A stretch of 64,000 nt of DNA from Marivirga tractuosa DSM 4126 (GCF_000183425.1 NC_014759.1:3503001-3567000), one strand, 5' to 3'. Numbered from the stretch's first letter, positions 47,558 through 57,383 are shown. The notes: a model not told the origin generated them from the letters alone. Translations and numbers: made by a program.

Positions 47558-49262
47558 ACTAAATATCATCATATCATTGATGTTTGTAGCGGCTACTTTT
47601 CAACTGCAAGCACAAGACCTGAGCCAGATTGGAAAGGGAAAAGCACTAAAGGTAAATGGTGGTATTTCGCTATCTCAATTATATAATACTGCCTTTGGAG
47701 GTGAATTGAATAGAGAACCCTACAGTTATTACCTTAATGGAAATATTAACTTTTCAATTTATGGCTTAAGCATTCCATTAAGCTTTAATTTTTCAAATGA
47801 GCAATTCGGTTATTCCCAACCTTTCAATCAATATGGAATTAGCCCAACTTATGAATGGATAACATTGCAGGCGGGCTATACAAGCATGAGTTTTAGTCCT
47901 TATACTTTAAGTGGTCATTTATTCTTAGGTGGTGGTGTTCAATTGCGACCAGATGGCCCTTGGTCGGTAAGTGCAATGGCAGGAAGATTACAGAAAGCAA
48001 TAGCAGTAGATACTGCAGTTGGAAATCAACCCGCCTTTCATAGGTTTGGCTACGGAAGTAAAGTCGACTATCAAGGAAATGGATATAATCTTAATTTTAC
48101 TTTTTTCAAGTCGAAAGACGATCCCTCAACAGCTACCAATTTAACGGATAGCATGGAAGTATTTCCTGAAGAAAACTTAGTGTTGGGTATTGGTGGAAGT
48201 ACGACCTTATTTAAAAGAGTAGCTTTAAATTTTGAATATGCAAATTCAGCTATTTCTCGTGATATCCGATCTGAAGGAGTAGAGAGAGGAACTTTTCAGC
48301 CATTTCCTTCTGGTGGCGCTTTATTTGAACATAGACTTTCCACTGCTTATCATCAGGCATTTAAAACTGGTGTGAATTATGGTGGAAATGGCTATAATAT
48401 AGGGTTAGGATATGAAAGAGTAGATCCTGGATATAAGACCCATGGTGCTTATTTTTTCAATAATGACCTTGAAAACATTACGGTTAACGGAGGAACGCAA
48501 TTATTTAAAAGTAAATTGAGCATCAGTACCAATGTCGGGCTTCAAAGGGATAACCTTAATGATGCCAAAATTAATCAAATGACACGCTGGATAGGTGCAA
48601 TCAATTCTAATTGGACAGTTTCCAAAAAACTGAATGTGAGTGCTTCTTATTCAAACTTCCAGACCTATACAGTTATCAGATCGCAATTTGAGGACATCAA
48701 CAATATTGATCCGCTTCGACCAATTGATACATTGAACTTCACCCAAATTTCCCAATCAATTAATGCGAGTAGTAATTACATCCTCAAGGCAGATGAAAGC
48801 CGGGTTCAATCATTAAATCTGAATTTGTCAGTGCAGCAATCAAGCGATGAACAGTCGGGCGAGGAACAGCCAACAGGTTCTAAGTTTTATAATAGCAATA
48901 TAGGTTTCAGCAATCAATGGAAGGAATTAGGGCTGAATATTTTCACTTCTATTAATGCCAGCTGGCAGGAAGCCGGAGAGATCAATAATACTACGCTTGG
49001 GCCAGTGCTTTCAGTGAATAAATCTATGTTTGAAAAGAAACTAAGGCTCAGCCTTACCAGTGCTTTTAATAATAGCTATTCACAAAGTGATTTAACCAAT
49101 ACTGTATTCAATTGTCGTTTAAGCGCAGCTTATCAGTATAAGGAAAAGCATAATATTAGCTTTACCAATGCCTTTTTAGCCCGAAATACACCGCAAGATG
49201 ATGGCAGTACGAATAAATCAACGCAATTAAATGGCACTTTAACCTATACTTATCAATTTTGA
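47541..49262 (+). CDS. outer membrane beta-barrel protein of unknown family
   Basis: The 573-aa product has a signal peptide (MLKRIKLNIIISLMFVAATFQLQA-Q) and then alternating polar/aromatic strands to a C-terminal YTYQF. A terminal Phe is typical of outer membrane barrels. Internal motifs such as YNLNFTFFKSKDD and ISTNVGLQRDNL resemble barrels of Bacteroidota transport or assembly proteins, but no named family is recognised. It overlaps the PorP-OmpA gene by 17 nt and the toxin-like gene by 4 nt, so it is an integral member of the operon, perhaps its dedicated translocation pore. Confidence 0.75.
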   Translation: MLKRIKLNIIISLMFVAATFQLQAQDLSQIGKGKALKVNGGISLSQLYNTAFGGELNREPYSYYLNGNINFSIYGLSIPLSFNFSNEQFGYSQPFNQYGISPTYEWITLQAGYTSMSFSPYTLSGHLFLGGGVQLRPDGPWSVSAMAGRLQKAIAVDTAVGNQPAFHRFGYGSKVDYQGNGYNLNFTFFKSKDDPSTATNLTDSMEVFPEENLVLGIGGSTTLFKRVALNFEYANSAISRDIRSEGVERGTFQPFPSGGALFEHRLSTAYHQAFKTGVNYGGNGYNIGLGYERVDPGYKTHGAYFFNNDLENITVNGGTQLFKSKLSISTNVGLQRDNLNDAKINQMTRWIGAINSNWTVSKKLNVSASYSNFQTYTVIRSQFEDINNIDPLRPIDTLNFTQISQSINASSNYILKADESRVQSLNLNLSVQQSSDEQSGEEQPTGSKFYNSNIGFSNQWKELGLNIFTSINASWQEAGEINNTTLGPVLSVNKSMFEKKLRLSLTSAFNNSYSQSDLTNTVFNCRLSAAYQYKEKHNISFTNAFLARNTPQDDGSTNKSTQLNGTLTYTYQF

Positions 49263-52200
49263 TGTACACATTGCAACATATCGTAAGAAAAGTGAAAAGC
49301 TGCAGCCTTGTAATTTTAGGTTTTTTACTATTCATGGCAAAGGCTGAAGTTTCAGCACAAGGCACATCAGCCCCTGTGCAGGTCAATAGTCAGTTGACAC
49401 CGCCCAATTCCATTTATCTATCTGATTATGCCAATGCCTCATTAAATAAATGGCCGATTACCTTAACATTGCGTGATTTTACCAAATCTGATTACCGTGT
49501 AAGGCTACGGATTACTATTGAAAGCCAGACCGTTCGCTTAAGAACGAAGCCTAGTTTCCGGCCAACGGGTATGTATCTCAATGCCGGTATCCCAACACAA
49601 GTGCCATATGATAAACTTGGTGCTTATTTAAACCCCAACAACTTAGAGATTAGCGGCATTAATCCAAGTACTTTCTCTAATTCACAACAGCTGCCAGAAG
49701 GCTTTTATACCTTTACGGTGGAAGTGTTGGATTACCAAAGAGGGAATGTAGTAAGTAATCTAGGGAGATCAGTGGCATGGATTGTTCAGAACGACCCTCC
49801 TTTATTAAACCTCCCTTATGAAGATAAATTAAGGATTCAAGAACCACAGCAAGTCCAGTTTCAATGGACACCCCGACATACGGCATCCCCGAACAGTGCA
49901 TTCGAGACAGAATATATATTCAGACTATGGGAAATATGGCCAGCAGATAGAAATCCATTTGAAGTAGTAAGAACTTCAAATCCTATTTTTGAACAAAGGA
50001 CAAATTTAAACAGCTATTTTTATGGCCCTGCAGATATCCAATTGATTCCCGGGAGAAGCTATGCTTGGCAGGTGCAGGCAGTTAGCAATATTGGGCGCGA
50101 CTTATTTAAAAATGATGGGAAAAGCGTGGTAGAGAGCTTTCAGTATGGTGATGAATGTTTGCCTATTACAGGATTGGGGATTGAAGCATTAGGCCCCGAC
50201 CGCATTAAGGCAGACTGGACAGGGGATTGGAACCATTCCGGCTATGTAGTGAAAGTTAGGGAATCCGGCACCACCGAATGGACCAGTTATGCTACCAACA
50301 TAGAAACGCAAGTACTTTTTGACTTGGAAACGGATACCGAATATGAAGTACAAGTATTCTCAAAATGTGGAGTACTTACAGGCGAAGGCTCAGATGTTTT
50401 AGCAGTAAGAACGCTGGCTGCCAGCGAAAGTAATTTTGAGTGTGGAGTTGATCCTGATAACCCAGCTATCACTAACAGAGAGCCTATTGCCAACTTACAA
50501 GTAGGCGATAAAATTGAGGCACTTGGCTTTAAGGTTCGCATTACAGAATTAAGCGGTTCAGGTCCCTATAATGGAAAGGGCGCAATAGAAGTACCACTAT
50601 TTAATTTAGCGGGCGTTAAGGCAGATTTAGTAAATATTGAAGTAAACACCGATAAAAAACTAATAGGTGGATTTGTAGAAACCACCTTAAACCCTGCAGG
50701 CCCTTTTATTGTAGGCTTAGGTGGAGGAGATGAACTGGACGAAGGAAATGCTGATACTGCAGAAGATGGAACAGAAGAAACACCGGATACCGATATAGAA
50801 GTTGATGAGGTAATCTCAGATGTGGATGTAGATGATGAGACAGGGGTGATAACTGTAACAACCGAAGATGGTGAAACCACCACCATAGACCCAGATGAAG
50901 AAGGAGTAGATGAAAATGATGATGGGGATATCGTAATAGAAGATAGCAATGGCGATACCTGGGTGGTAGGGCCGGATGGAAATGTAAGTCAGGGACAGAA
51001 TACTGGTGGACCATCCAACCCAAATACACTACCATCTGATGCTAATGTTGACTTTATCGTAAACTTTGAGAAAAGCGATCAGCAGCAATACGGATTTGAT
51101 GCCAAATCCTTAGAAACCCTTTCCAGCTACTATACCCAAACACAGGTCAGGGATAACGATTACTGGTTAGCTTGGAAGTCAGTTGCCAGTGGACGAACCG
51201 ATAAAGTATTGGCCAAACAAAGCAGCGGAGACAGCTTTAATAATGCCATAGGTTTTAAAACTATTACTGGTAATCTGCCCATCACCGCAGCTTCAGAAGA
51301 TTTGGCCAAAAATGTGACCGTACAAGGCACCACCCATCAGGATGAGCAAGTAGTACAGGCCTATGTATTGAAAGAAACTCAGGATGATCAGGGCGAAACT
51401 TCGGAAGAAGAAATTATACTGGGAGAACTAAATGTAGTCAGCTATGACAAGCTTTCACAAAAGGTAGTCATAGTACCGGTTAATGGTGTGTCTGCACCAA
51501 CGGCTTCCACACTTTCAAACGAATTGAACCGTATATACGGGCAAGCAGTGGCAGAGTGGGAGGTAGTAATGGCAGGCAACTACACCAGCGAAATGTCATT
51601 AGATGGCTTGGATGATGAAGGGAGTAGCACGTTTTCAGCTTATTCCTCTGCCATGAATGATTTTAAACGCGAGTATAAGCGTAATAACAATATTGATAGA
51701 GATGCTTATTATGTATTCCTGATGTCGGGCACAGGCTCCAGCAAATTGGGTTACATGCCGTTTAAAAGGCAATATGGATTCATTTTCAGTGACAACACCA
51801 ATGAACTCACCAAAACCATAGCTCATGAACTGGGGCACGGGGCCTTTAGGTTGCGCCATACCTTCAGTAATGAAGGTTATATAGCGAGCCAGGGAAGCAC
51901 CAATAACCTGATGGACTATAGTGACGGCACTAAACTCTACAAACACCAATGGGATTTGGTGCACGATCCTGAAAATGTCAATACACTTTTTGAGGATGAG
52001 GAGGAGAGTGCAATGGGAGGAGAAATTGAATGGGTGGAGTTTGATGAATTTCAATTCAGTCAGCCGATGGAAGCTCAAAATAAAGCTGGGTTTTTAACTT
52101 ATTTAACCCCAACAGGCTATCCAATTACTTTACCCTTTGATGCGCAGCCCACATTTTCGGGAACTACTAATAATGATGAATTAAACGATTTAGTAGTAAA

Positions 52201-53929
52201 TGGAGTGCTTTTGGGATTCAGATTAGGTTCAGATTTATTTACTAGTTCATATGGTAAACGAAATGGCAACTGGATGTTTAAAGGTTATAAAAAATTAGGA
52301 TCAGATAACTATTTCTATAAAGACGAAAATTCATCTGGGCTCAATTCGATATATACCGTTATTGTAGGAAAGTATGAAGAGGAAAACTGTGCTATCAATA
52401 TAGGTTTAGGAGACTACCAGCAGGATTATACAGCGATTGAAGGAAATGAAGAGGAATGGCAAACCATTTCTGCTGAATTTTCTTTAGAATCCATTTCAAT
52501 AGATTATACAACTGCAGGGAAAGATTATATAGATAATAATTGTATCAAGGAAGGGCCTGGGAAATATTTTTATGATCTCAGGAAGGATAATGGGTACATT
52601 TCAGAGTCAGAATTAATTGAGCTTTCTATTCTAATAAATAATCTTCATGAAAGTATTTATGACGAATATGTTGAAGAGTCAATTGAAAATTTAGGGGCCG
52701 ATGATCTATTCTTTTACGATTTAGGGGCATATAATTCTAAGGAATCCTATAACAATTTTAAAGAGGCTTTAATTGAATTTAACACTAATAAAAGCATAAT
52801 AAAGGATACTTTTATTGAAATAATAAATTCAGAAAATTCAAGTTCAGATGAAGCACTTAGGGTTCTAAGTATGATGACTGTCCATCATTGTGAGACGTTG
52901 ACAGCAGAAAATAGAATTAAAGCATTAAAAAAGTTAAATGAAGGAGTATTAACTGGAAATTGGTTTTCCTCAAATGGAGGAGAATTCAATGTTATTAAAT
53001 TAATTTCAACTACACCGGAAAATCAAATACCAACATTTTTTGATGGCTTAAGGCAAGATGATTTAATAGCAGATCTTGACAAAGGGGTAAACAATTTTTT
53101 TGGACCGAACAATTACACTAAGTTTATTATAGAGCTAAGTAAGCTTTTTTATCAATATTATGAAACAAATCCTGCTAACGAGGAAATGCTAAGTAAATTA
53201 ATTGATGAAGGGAAAATCATACGATGGACAAGTATTGATATGACATGGGTTCAGGAAAATGAGTACAGTGCATATTACAGTGGGGGTGATCTAATTTTTA
53301 AATTAAGTACTACGGATTGGGAAATTGGTGATATACCAGACGATACCCAGTCCAGCTATGCTCTTGCAGATGCAGTTACAGAAGTTGGAAGTGAAACAGA
53401 ATTCACTTTTAATCCTTTCGAACCAGTCGGGATATTTTTTGAAACACAGGATGCAGCTAATCAAATAGGCGCAGTGGCAGGTGAAACTTATATATTTCCG
53501 GCATTTTACTTTCTATGGTTAAAAAATGATTCAGATAATGAAAAAATGGAGCAAGGAATTTCTGATGCTGTTTTAATAGGTAGTTTTTTTTATGGAGGAG
53601 CTGAATTAGTCCTTGCGAAAAATATAATAAGATTTGCCATTGCATTAGGTCAATTGAATATTAATATAATAGGGGTTATATTAGATGAAGAGACGAGAGA
53701 AAATCTGAAAGATAATGGATTTGAGGATTTTTTAATTGCGTTTGATATATTATCAATTGGTTCCGAGATGGTTTCTCTTAGAGAAGGTAATTATCAGAAT
53801 GCTGTAAATTTGATTAATATTTGGTCATCATCAAAAAACTATATGTCTAACTTTGTTAGTGAAACCGAATATGATCAAATGGATACTTTTATTAATAATC
53901 TGGATGAAAGATTAAATACTGAGGAATGA
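49259..53929 (+). CDS. polymorphic-toxin-like exported protein with metzincin-like motif
   Basis: The 1556-aa protein starts with a signal peptide (cleavage near residue 34). Two fn3-like domains follow (about 180-390), then an Asp/Glu-rich linker (about 495-580) and a metallopeptidase-like domain with H856-E-x2-H860 and His867 (HELGHGAFRLRH), then NLMDY as a Met-turn. This is the trunk layout of Bacteroidota polymorphic toxins, in which the part after the NLMDY block, here beginning near residue 925, is a variable effector tip. That tip is visibly more A/T-rich, ends with hydrophobic helices, and has no recognised toxin fold. A small membrane gene overlaps the stop by 4 nt, in the position of an immunity gene. 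Toxicity is an inference from layout. Confidence 0.7.
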   Translation: MMYTLQHIVRKVKSCSLVILGFLLFMAKAEVSAQGTSAPVQVNSQLTPPNSIYLSDYANASLNKWPITLTLRDFTKSDYRVRLRITIESQTVRLRTKPSFRPTGMYLNAGIPTQVPYDKLGAYLNPNNLEISGINPSTFSNSQQLPEGFYTFTVEVLDYQRGNVVSNLGRSVAWIVQNDPPLLNLPYEDKLRIQEPQQVQFQWTPRHTASPNSAFETEYIFRLWEIWPADRNPFEVVRTSNPIFEQRTNLNSYFYGPADIQLIPGRSYAWQVQAVSNIGRDLFKNDGKSVVESFQYGDECLPITGLGIEALGPDRIKADWTGDWNHSGYVVKVRESGTTEWTSYATNIETQVLFDLETDTEYEVQVFSKCGVLTGEGSDVLAVRTLAASESNFECGVDPDNPAITNREPIANLQVGDKIEALGFKVRITELSGSGPYNGKGAIEVPLFNLAGVKADLVNIEVNTDKKLIGGFVETTLNPAGPFIVGLGGGDELDEGNADTAEDGTEETPDTDIEVDEVISDVDVDDETGVITVTTEDGETTTIDPDEEGVDENDDGDIVIEDSNGDTWVVGPDGNVSQGQNTGGPSNPNTLPSDANVDFIVNFEKSDQQQYGFDAKSLETLSSYYTQTQVRDNDYWLAWKSVASGRTDKVLAKQSSGDSFNNAIGFKTITGNLPITAASEDLAKNVTVQGTTHQDEQVVQAYVLKETQDDQGETSEEEIILGELNVVSYDKLSQKVVIVPVNGVSAPTASTLSNELNRIYGQAVAEWEVVMAGNYTSEMSLDGLDDEGSSTFSAYSSAMNDFKREYKRNNNIDRDAYYVFLMSGTGSSKLGYMPFKRQYGFIFSDNTNELTKTIAHELGHGAFRLRHTFSNEGYIASQGSTNNLMDYSDGTKLYKHQWDLVHDPENVNTLFEDEEESAMGGEIEWVEFDEFQFSQPMEAQNKAGFLTYLTPTGYPITLPFDAQPTFSGTTNNDELNDLVVNGVLLGFRLGSDLFTSSYGKRNGNWMFKGYKKLGSDNYFYKDENSSGLNSIYTVIVGKYEEENCAINIGLGDYQQDYTAIEGNEEEWQTISAEFSLESISIDYTTAGKDYIDNNCIKEGPGKYFYDLRKDNGYISESELIELSILINNLHESIYDEYVEESIENLGADDLFFYDLGAYNSKESYNNFKEALIEFNTNKSIIKDTFIEIINSENSSSDEALRVLSMMTVHHCETLTAENRIKALKKLNEGVLTGNWFSSNGGEFNVIKLISTTPENQIPTFFDGLRQDDLIADLDKGVNNFFGPNNYTKFIIELSKLFYQYYETNPANEEMLSKLIDEGKIIRWTSIDMTWVQENEYSAYYSGGDLIFKLSTTDWEIGDIPDDTQSSYALADAVTEVGSETEFTFNPFEPVGIFFETQDAANQIGAVAGETYIFPAFYFLWLKNDSDNEKMEQGISDAVLIGSFFYGGAELVLAKNIIRFAIALGQLNINIIGVILDEETRENLKDNGFEDFLIAFDILSIGSEMVSLREGNYQNAVNLINIWSSSKNYMSNFVSETEYDQMDTFINNLDERLNTEE

Positions 53930-54405
53930 GTAAAGTCCGTAATTTTTTTGATAGAGTAAGATACTTGAGAAGTTTTAAATTATTAATTTTTTCTTTTTTT
54001 TCAAGTGTTTTTCTGATTGTATTATTATATGAAAATATGACCCGTGGATCAGATGTTGATTGCTTATCTGGTGAAGTCACGAATATCTCTAAGTCTAGTT
54101 ATATGAATAGGTCAGGAGGTGTAAGAAAATATGACCTAAAGATATCATTGGAGGGTAGACAATTCGTTCAAAGTTTTGTGAAAAAGAAAGAATTTGAAAA
54201 TATTCTAAAAAAAGTTAAGATGTCAGATTCTTTAGAGATTTGCTATATAAAAAATCAAGTGATCTCTATAAAATCACAAAACAAAGAAATATTTAATGCG
54301 AATTTCAATAATTTATTCCTTATTTTTCTCTTAGTTCTAAGTATTTTATTTTTTATTTTAACTGTTTATTATTTACTAAATTATAAGAGCGATTTAACTC
54401 GCTGA
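53926..54405 (+). CDS. small two-helix membrane protein, candidate immunity protein
   Basis: The 159-aa product has two transmembrane segments, residues about 19-36 (FKLLIFSFFSSVFLIVLL) and 128-150 (LFLIFLLVLSILFFILTVYYLL). A beta-rich extracytoplasmic or cytoplasmic domain lies between them (GVRKYDLKISLEGRQFVQSF). It overlaps the toxin-like gene by 4 nt in an ATGA and shares its low-GC composition, unlike the flanks, which fits co-transfer of a toxin tip with its immunity partner. No family recognised. Alternatively it could be an unrelated cargo gene. Confidence 0.55.
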   Translation: MSKVRNFFDRVRYLRSFKLLIFSFFSSVFLIVLLYENMTRGSDVDCLSGEVTNISKSSYMNRSGGVRKYDLKISLEGRQFVQSFVKKKEFENILKKVKMSDSLEICYIKNQVISIKSQNKEIFNANFNNLFLIFLLVLSILFFILTVYYLLNYKSDLTR

Positions 54406-54448
54406 AAATAAGGAGTGGATTTCCTCCAACCTCGATCCCCTCCAGTTC

Positions 54449-54469
54449 CCGCCATGCTCTGCATGGTGG
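54449..54469. repeat. REP-like palindrome with TCT loop
   Basis: CCGCCATGC-TCT-GCATGGTGG is a 9-bp hairpin (one G-U pair) with a 3-nt loop, between the candidate immunity gene and the HEAT-like gene. It uses the same three-nucleotide TCT/AGA loop seen in palindromes at 59.7-59.8 kb. Confidence 0.5.
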
Positions 54470-54533
54470 CTTGTTTATAATTAACTTGAGGCATCCATTA
54501 TTTAATTATGCTCTATTTAAACCCCAGGATTTC

Positions 54534-55454
54534 ATGAAAATTATTTACACTGTATTCTTATTCCTATTCACTATTCAATCAAGCATAGCTCAATCAAGCC
54601 TTGACCAACTGAATAGCTACATGCAAGAAGTGAGAGCAGGAAGCTACGAACCCGTCCCACAAAACATTTTAACTGAACAAGCGCATGCAAATGAGCTGTT
54701 AACCGCTTTGGTTACCTACCAAAATGATTCAAATGCAGTGATAAGAACAAGAGCTTATAATATTAGCAAACGTATAGGCCAGAACCATCCTGAAATTGCA
54801 ATAAGGCAACAAGCCATTAGCCAACAAATTAAAGCGCTAGAGGATAAGGATGCAGGTATCATGGTGAAAGCCATCAATGCACTTACTGGTTTTCAAAATA
54901 CAGATTTCACCACTAACCAACAATTAAGGATCATCAACAGGCTCAAAGCAAATATTCCGCACTTAGCCCAATATGCACGCTTGGTCGGTTATATGCCTAA
55001 TGAAGCAGCTATTGAATCATTAAAGCAGGCTCAGGTTCAAGTAACAGATGGCTGGGAAAGCTTTAATTTAAATTTAGCCTTAGCCAGAAGAGGAGATGAG
55101 CAAGCTACCACTGCAGTGCTCAATAAAATACAGAATGCCCAAATCAATGATGCATTTGTCTATGATATCGTGCCGGTGTTGGTTTATACACGTTCAATAG
55201 AAATCTTTAATTTTTTGAAAGAACTGATTTTCAGCGATGAAGCCAATTGCAGCTCCGCCAACCCAGATAGCAATGCGAACATATTATGTGGCTACCGCAT
55301 CATGGAGTATGTTGCACCCGCCATTGAGAACTTCCCACTACCAACAGATGAATATGGTGAACTTGAAGTGGATGATTATGAAACTGCTTTGGTAAGGCTG
55401 AGAGGATGGCTGACCCAAAATCCAGATTACCAATTGGTAAAAGACACGTATTAG
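54534..55454 (+). CDS. exported HEAT-like repeat protein
   Basis: The 306-aa product has a signal peptide (MKIIYTVFLFLFTIQSSIA-Q), so the ATG at 54534 is preferred to the one at 54471, which would place 21 residues before it. The rest is helical with HEAT-like repeats (residues about 55-225, for example SNAVIRTRAYNISKRIG and DKDAGIMVKAINALTGFQ). The last ~75 residues, from FLKELIFSDEANCSS on, carry an acidic tail that has a second, diverged copy in the fragment just downstream. It may regulate or neutralise something in the toxin region, but the function is unknown. Confidence 0.65.
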   Translation: MKIIYTVFLFLFTIQSSIAQSSLDQLNSYMQEVRAGSYEPVPQNILTEQAHANELLTALVTYQNDSNAVIRTRAYNISKRIGQNHPEIAIRQQAISQQIKALEDKDAGIMVKAINALTGFQNTDFTTNQQLRIINRLKANIPHLAQYARLVGYMPNEAAIESLKQAQVQVTDGWESFNLNLALARRGDEQATTAVLNKIQNAQINDAFVYDIVPVLVYTRSIEIFNFLKELIFSDEANCSSANPDSNANILCGYRIMEYVAPAIENFPLPTDEYGELEVDDYETALVRLRGWLTQNPDYQLVKDTY

Positions 55455-55875
55455 AGAATCTGGCACCACAGAAGAATGGACGAGTTATGTTACCAACATA
55501 GAAACCCAAGTGCTTTTTGACCTGGACGTGGATACAGAATATGATGTAAAAGTGTTCTCAAATTGTGGAGTGCTTACAGACGAGGGCTCGGATATTTTTT
55601 TAGCTTTCACCCGCCAAAAAGCAGCCGTGGATGTTTTGGTAGAGCAGGTATTCAATGATAAGCAAAACTGCTCCTCACCAGACCCGGACAGCAATCAAAA
55701 AATCACCTGCGCCTACAGAATATTGGAAATCATAGCCCCCATTATCCAAAATTTCCCCATCCCCGTAGATGAAGCCACAGGAGATTTGGATACAGATGAT
55801 TATGAAGCAGCACTGCAACAGTCAAGGGAGTGGTTGGAAGCCAATCGGGCGGATTATGTTGTTATTAATGGATAG
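55451..55875 (+). pseudogene. chimeric fragment: fn3 trunk remnant joined to HEAT-protein tail
   Basis: Translated from about 55453, the first part (RESGTTEEWTSYVTNIETQV onward, about 50 codons) is a diverged copy of residues 334-385 of the 1556-aa toxin-like protein. The rest (about 80 codons, from VLVEQVFNDKQNCSS) is a diverged copy of the tail of the HEAT-like protein directly upstream. There is no signal peptide or proper start; a GTG at 55510 opens the frame internally. It looks like a recombination product or an orphan tip cassette. It could still be expressed from the upstream transcript, so pseudogene is the best but not the only reading. Confidence 0.7.
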
Positions 55876-56037
55876 GTTTTTTTATCGAAAAGGCAGATTG
55901 CTGAAAAAATATTGATTTAGATTTCACAAAATCAAAAATTTACTATTTAAATTTCCCGCCCTGCAGTTCTTATCCCAATCAAAACACAAGTCGTAAAGAA
56001 GTATTTCGCACATCTTATTGAACATTTTTAATTAAAA

Positions 56038-56069
56038 TTGCTTAATGAGTTGTGCATTTTGTATCTTTG
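56038..56069 (+). promoter_or_regulatory. Bacteroidota-type promoter of the ATPase gene
   Basis: TTG at 56038-56040 and TATCTTTG at 56062-56069 fit the -33 and -7 elements, 21 nt apart. Transcription would start near 56076, giving a 5' leader of about 13 nt before the ATG at 56089. GTAAAGAAGTA occurs at 55993 and again at 56071, a direct repeat spanning the promoter. Confidence 0.65.
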
Positions 56070-56088
56070 TGTAAAGAAGTACATTATC

Positions 56089-57258
56089 ATGAGAACACTA
56101 TATCAGAAATTTGAGACGCTATTACAAAACACTACCTCAGATTTTAAGCGTTATTTATATGAGAATGTCTCGTGGGATAGCAGAATGCTTGGAATTATTG
56201 GTCCTCGTGGGGTCGGGAAAACCACCATGATTTTACAGCAAATCAAGGAAAATTTAGATAGCAAAAAAGCATTATATGTATCAGCCGATGATATGTATTT
56301 CAGTGAAAACAGACTCTTTGACTTAGCCGATGATTTTTATAAAAATGCAGGAGAGCACTTGTTTATTGATGAAATACATAAATACAATGACTGGTCTAGA
56401 GAATTAAAAAATATTTATGATTCATTTCCAACTTTGAAAATTGTTTTTACGGGTTCTTCTGTGCTTGACATACTTAAAGGATCATCGGATTTAAGTCGTA
56501 GAGCAATAATTTACAAATTGCAAGGGCTCTCTTTTCGTGAATATTTGAAATTCTATCATAATTATGAATTAGAAGCTTATTCATTAGAACAAATCGTTAA
56601 TAATGAGGTAAAACTTGAAAATATTCAACACCCCTTACCCTTATTTAATGACTATTTAAAACGTGGGTATTATCCTTTTGGAATTGAAGATGAAATGGAT
56701 TTACGTTTGGGTCAAATCATTGTACAAACATTAGAATCCGATATTCCGCAATACGCAAATCTAAATGTAGGAACAGGTCGAAAACTTAAGCGCTTGCTTT
56801 CAATTATTGCTGAAAGTGTGCCTTTTAAACCCAATTTTTCTAAATTATCAGCAATGATTGGTGTAAGTCGGAATTCCTTAGATGATTATTTTTCATATAT
56901 GGAAAAAGCTGGACTTATTGCGCAGTTACGCAATGAAACAACGGGTATTCGTGGACTAGGAAAAGTTGATAAGGTGTATTTAGATAATACAAATGTCATT
57001 TTCAACTTGGTTCGAGATAAATCAAATATTGGAAATTTGCGAGAAACATTCTTTTTCAATCAAATGCGAGTAGAAAATGAAGTAACATCTTCAAGAAAAG
57101 CTGATTTTGTTATTGATGATTATACGTTTGAAGTTGGAGGAAAAAATAAACAACAAAATCAAATTGAAAAAGATGGCAAATCCTTTTTGGTAAAGGATGA
57201 TATTGAATATGGTTACCGCAATGTTATTCCTCTTTGGGCTTTTGGATTCAATTATTAG
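56089..57258 (+). CDS. AAA-type ATPase with DUF4143-like C-terminal domain
   Basis: The 389-aa protein has Walker A GPRGVGKTT (38-46), Walker B LFIDEIHKY (Asp94, Glu95), a sensor-like VFTGSSVLDIL near 125 and an LSRRAIIYKLQGLSFREYL block. A DUF4143-like C-terminal domain follows (about 250-389, with a PD-(D/E)xK-like ADFVIDDYTFEVGGKNK core). Such ATPases are widespread and are suspected partners of nucleic acid or antidefence modules, but their role is unknown. The ATG at 56089 is preferred over 56038 because the promoter is at 56038-56069, which rules out the longer form. It stands alone. Confidence 0.85.
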   Translation: MRTLYQKFETLLQNTTSDFKRYLYENVSWDSRMLGIIGPRGVGKTTMILQQIKENLDSKKALYVSADDMYFSENRLFDLADDFYKNAGEHLFIDEIHKYNDWSRELKNIYDSFPTLKIVFTGSSVLDILKGSSDLSRRAIIYKLQGLSFREYLKFYHNYELEAYSLEQIVNNEVKLENIQHPLPLFNDYLKRGYYPFGIEDEMDLRLGQIIVQTLESDIPQYANLNVGTGRKLKRLLSIIAESVPFKPNFSKLSAMIGVSRNSLDDYFSYMEKAGLIAQLRNETTGIRGLGKVDKVYLDNTNVIFNLVRDKSNIGNLRETFFFNQMRVENEVTSSRKADFVIDDYTFEVGGKNKQQNQIEKDGKSFLVKDDIEYGYRNVIPLWAFGFNY

Positions 57259-57383
57259 AAATACATTAAGATGAAAGGGATGCCAGTCGTTAAATAGCCT
57301 TTAAAATCTAGGGCAGTAAAAATTTTCAGCTTTTAATAAAATTCAGTAATAATTTGAAGAGTAAGTGTATAAAAAATAACTCT

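Noticed and set aside
50566..51035. Two overlapping minus-strand ORFs rich in Ser, Pro, Leu and His
   Set aside because: They are shadows of the Asp/Glu-rich linker of the toxin-like gene, whose biased codons leave the antisense frames open.
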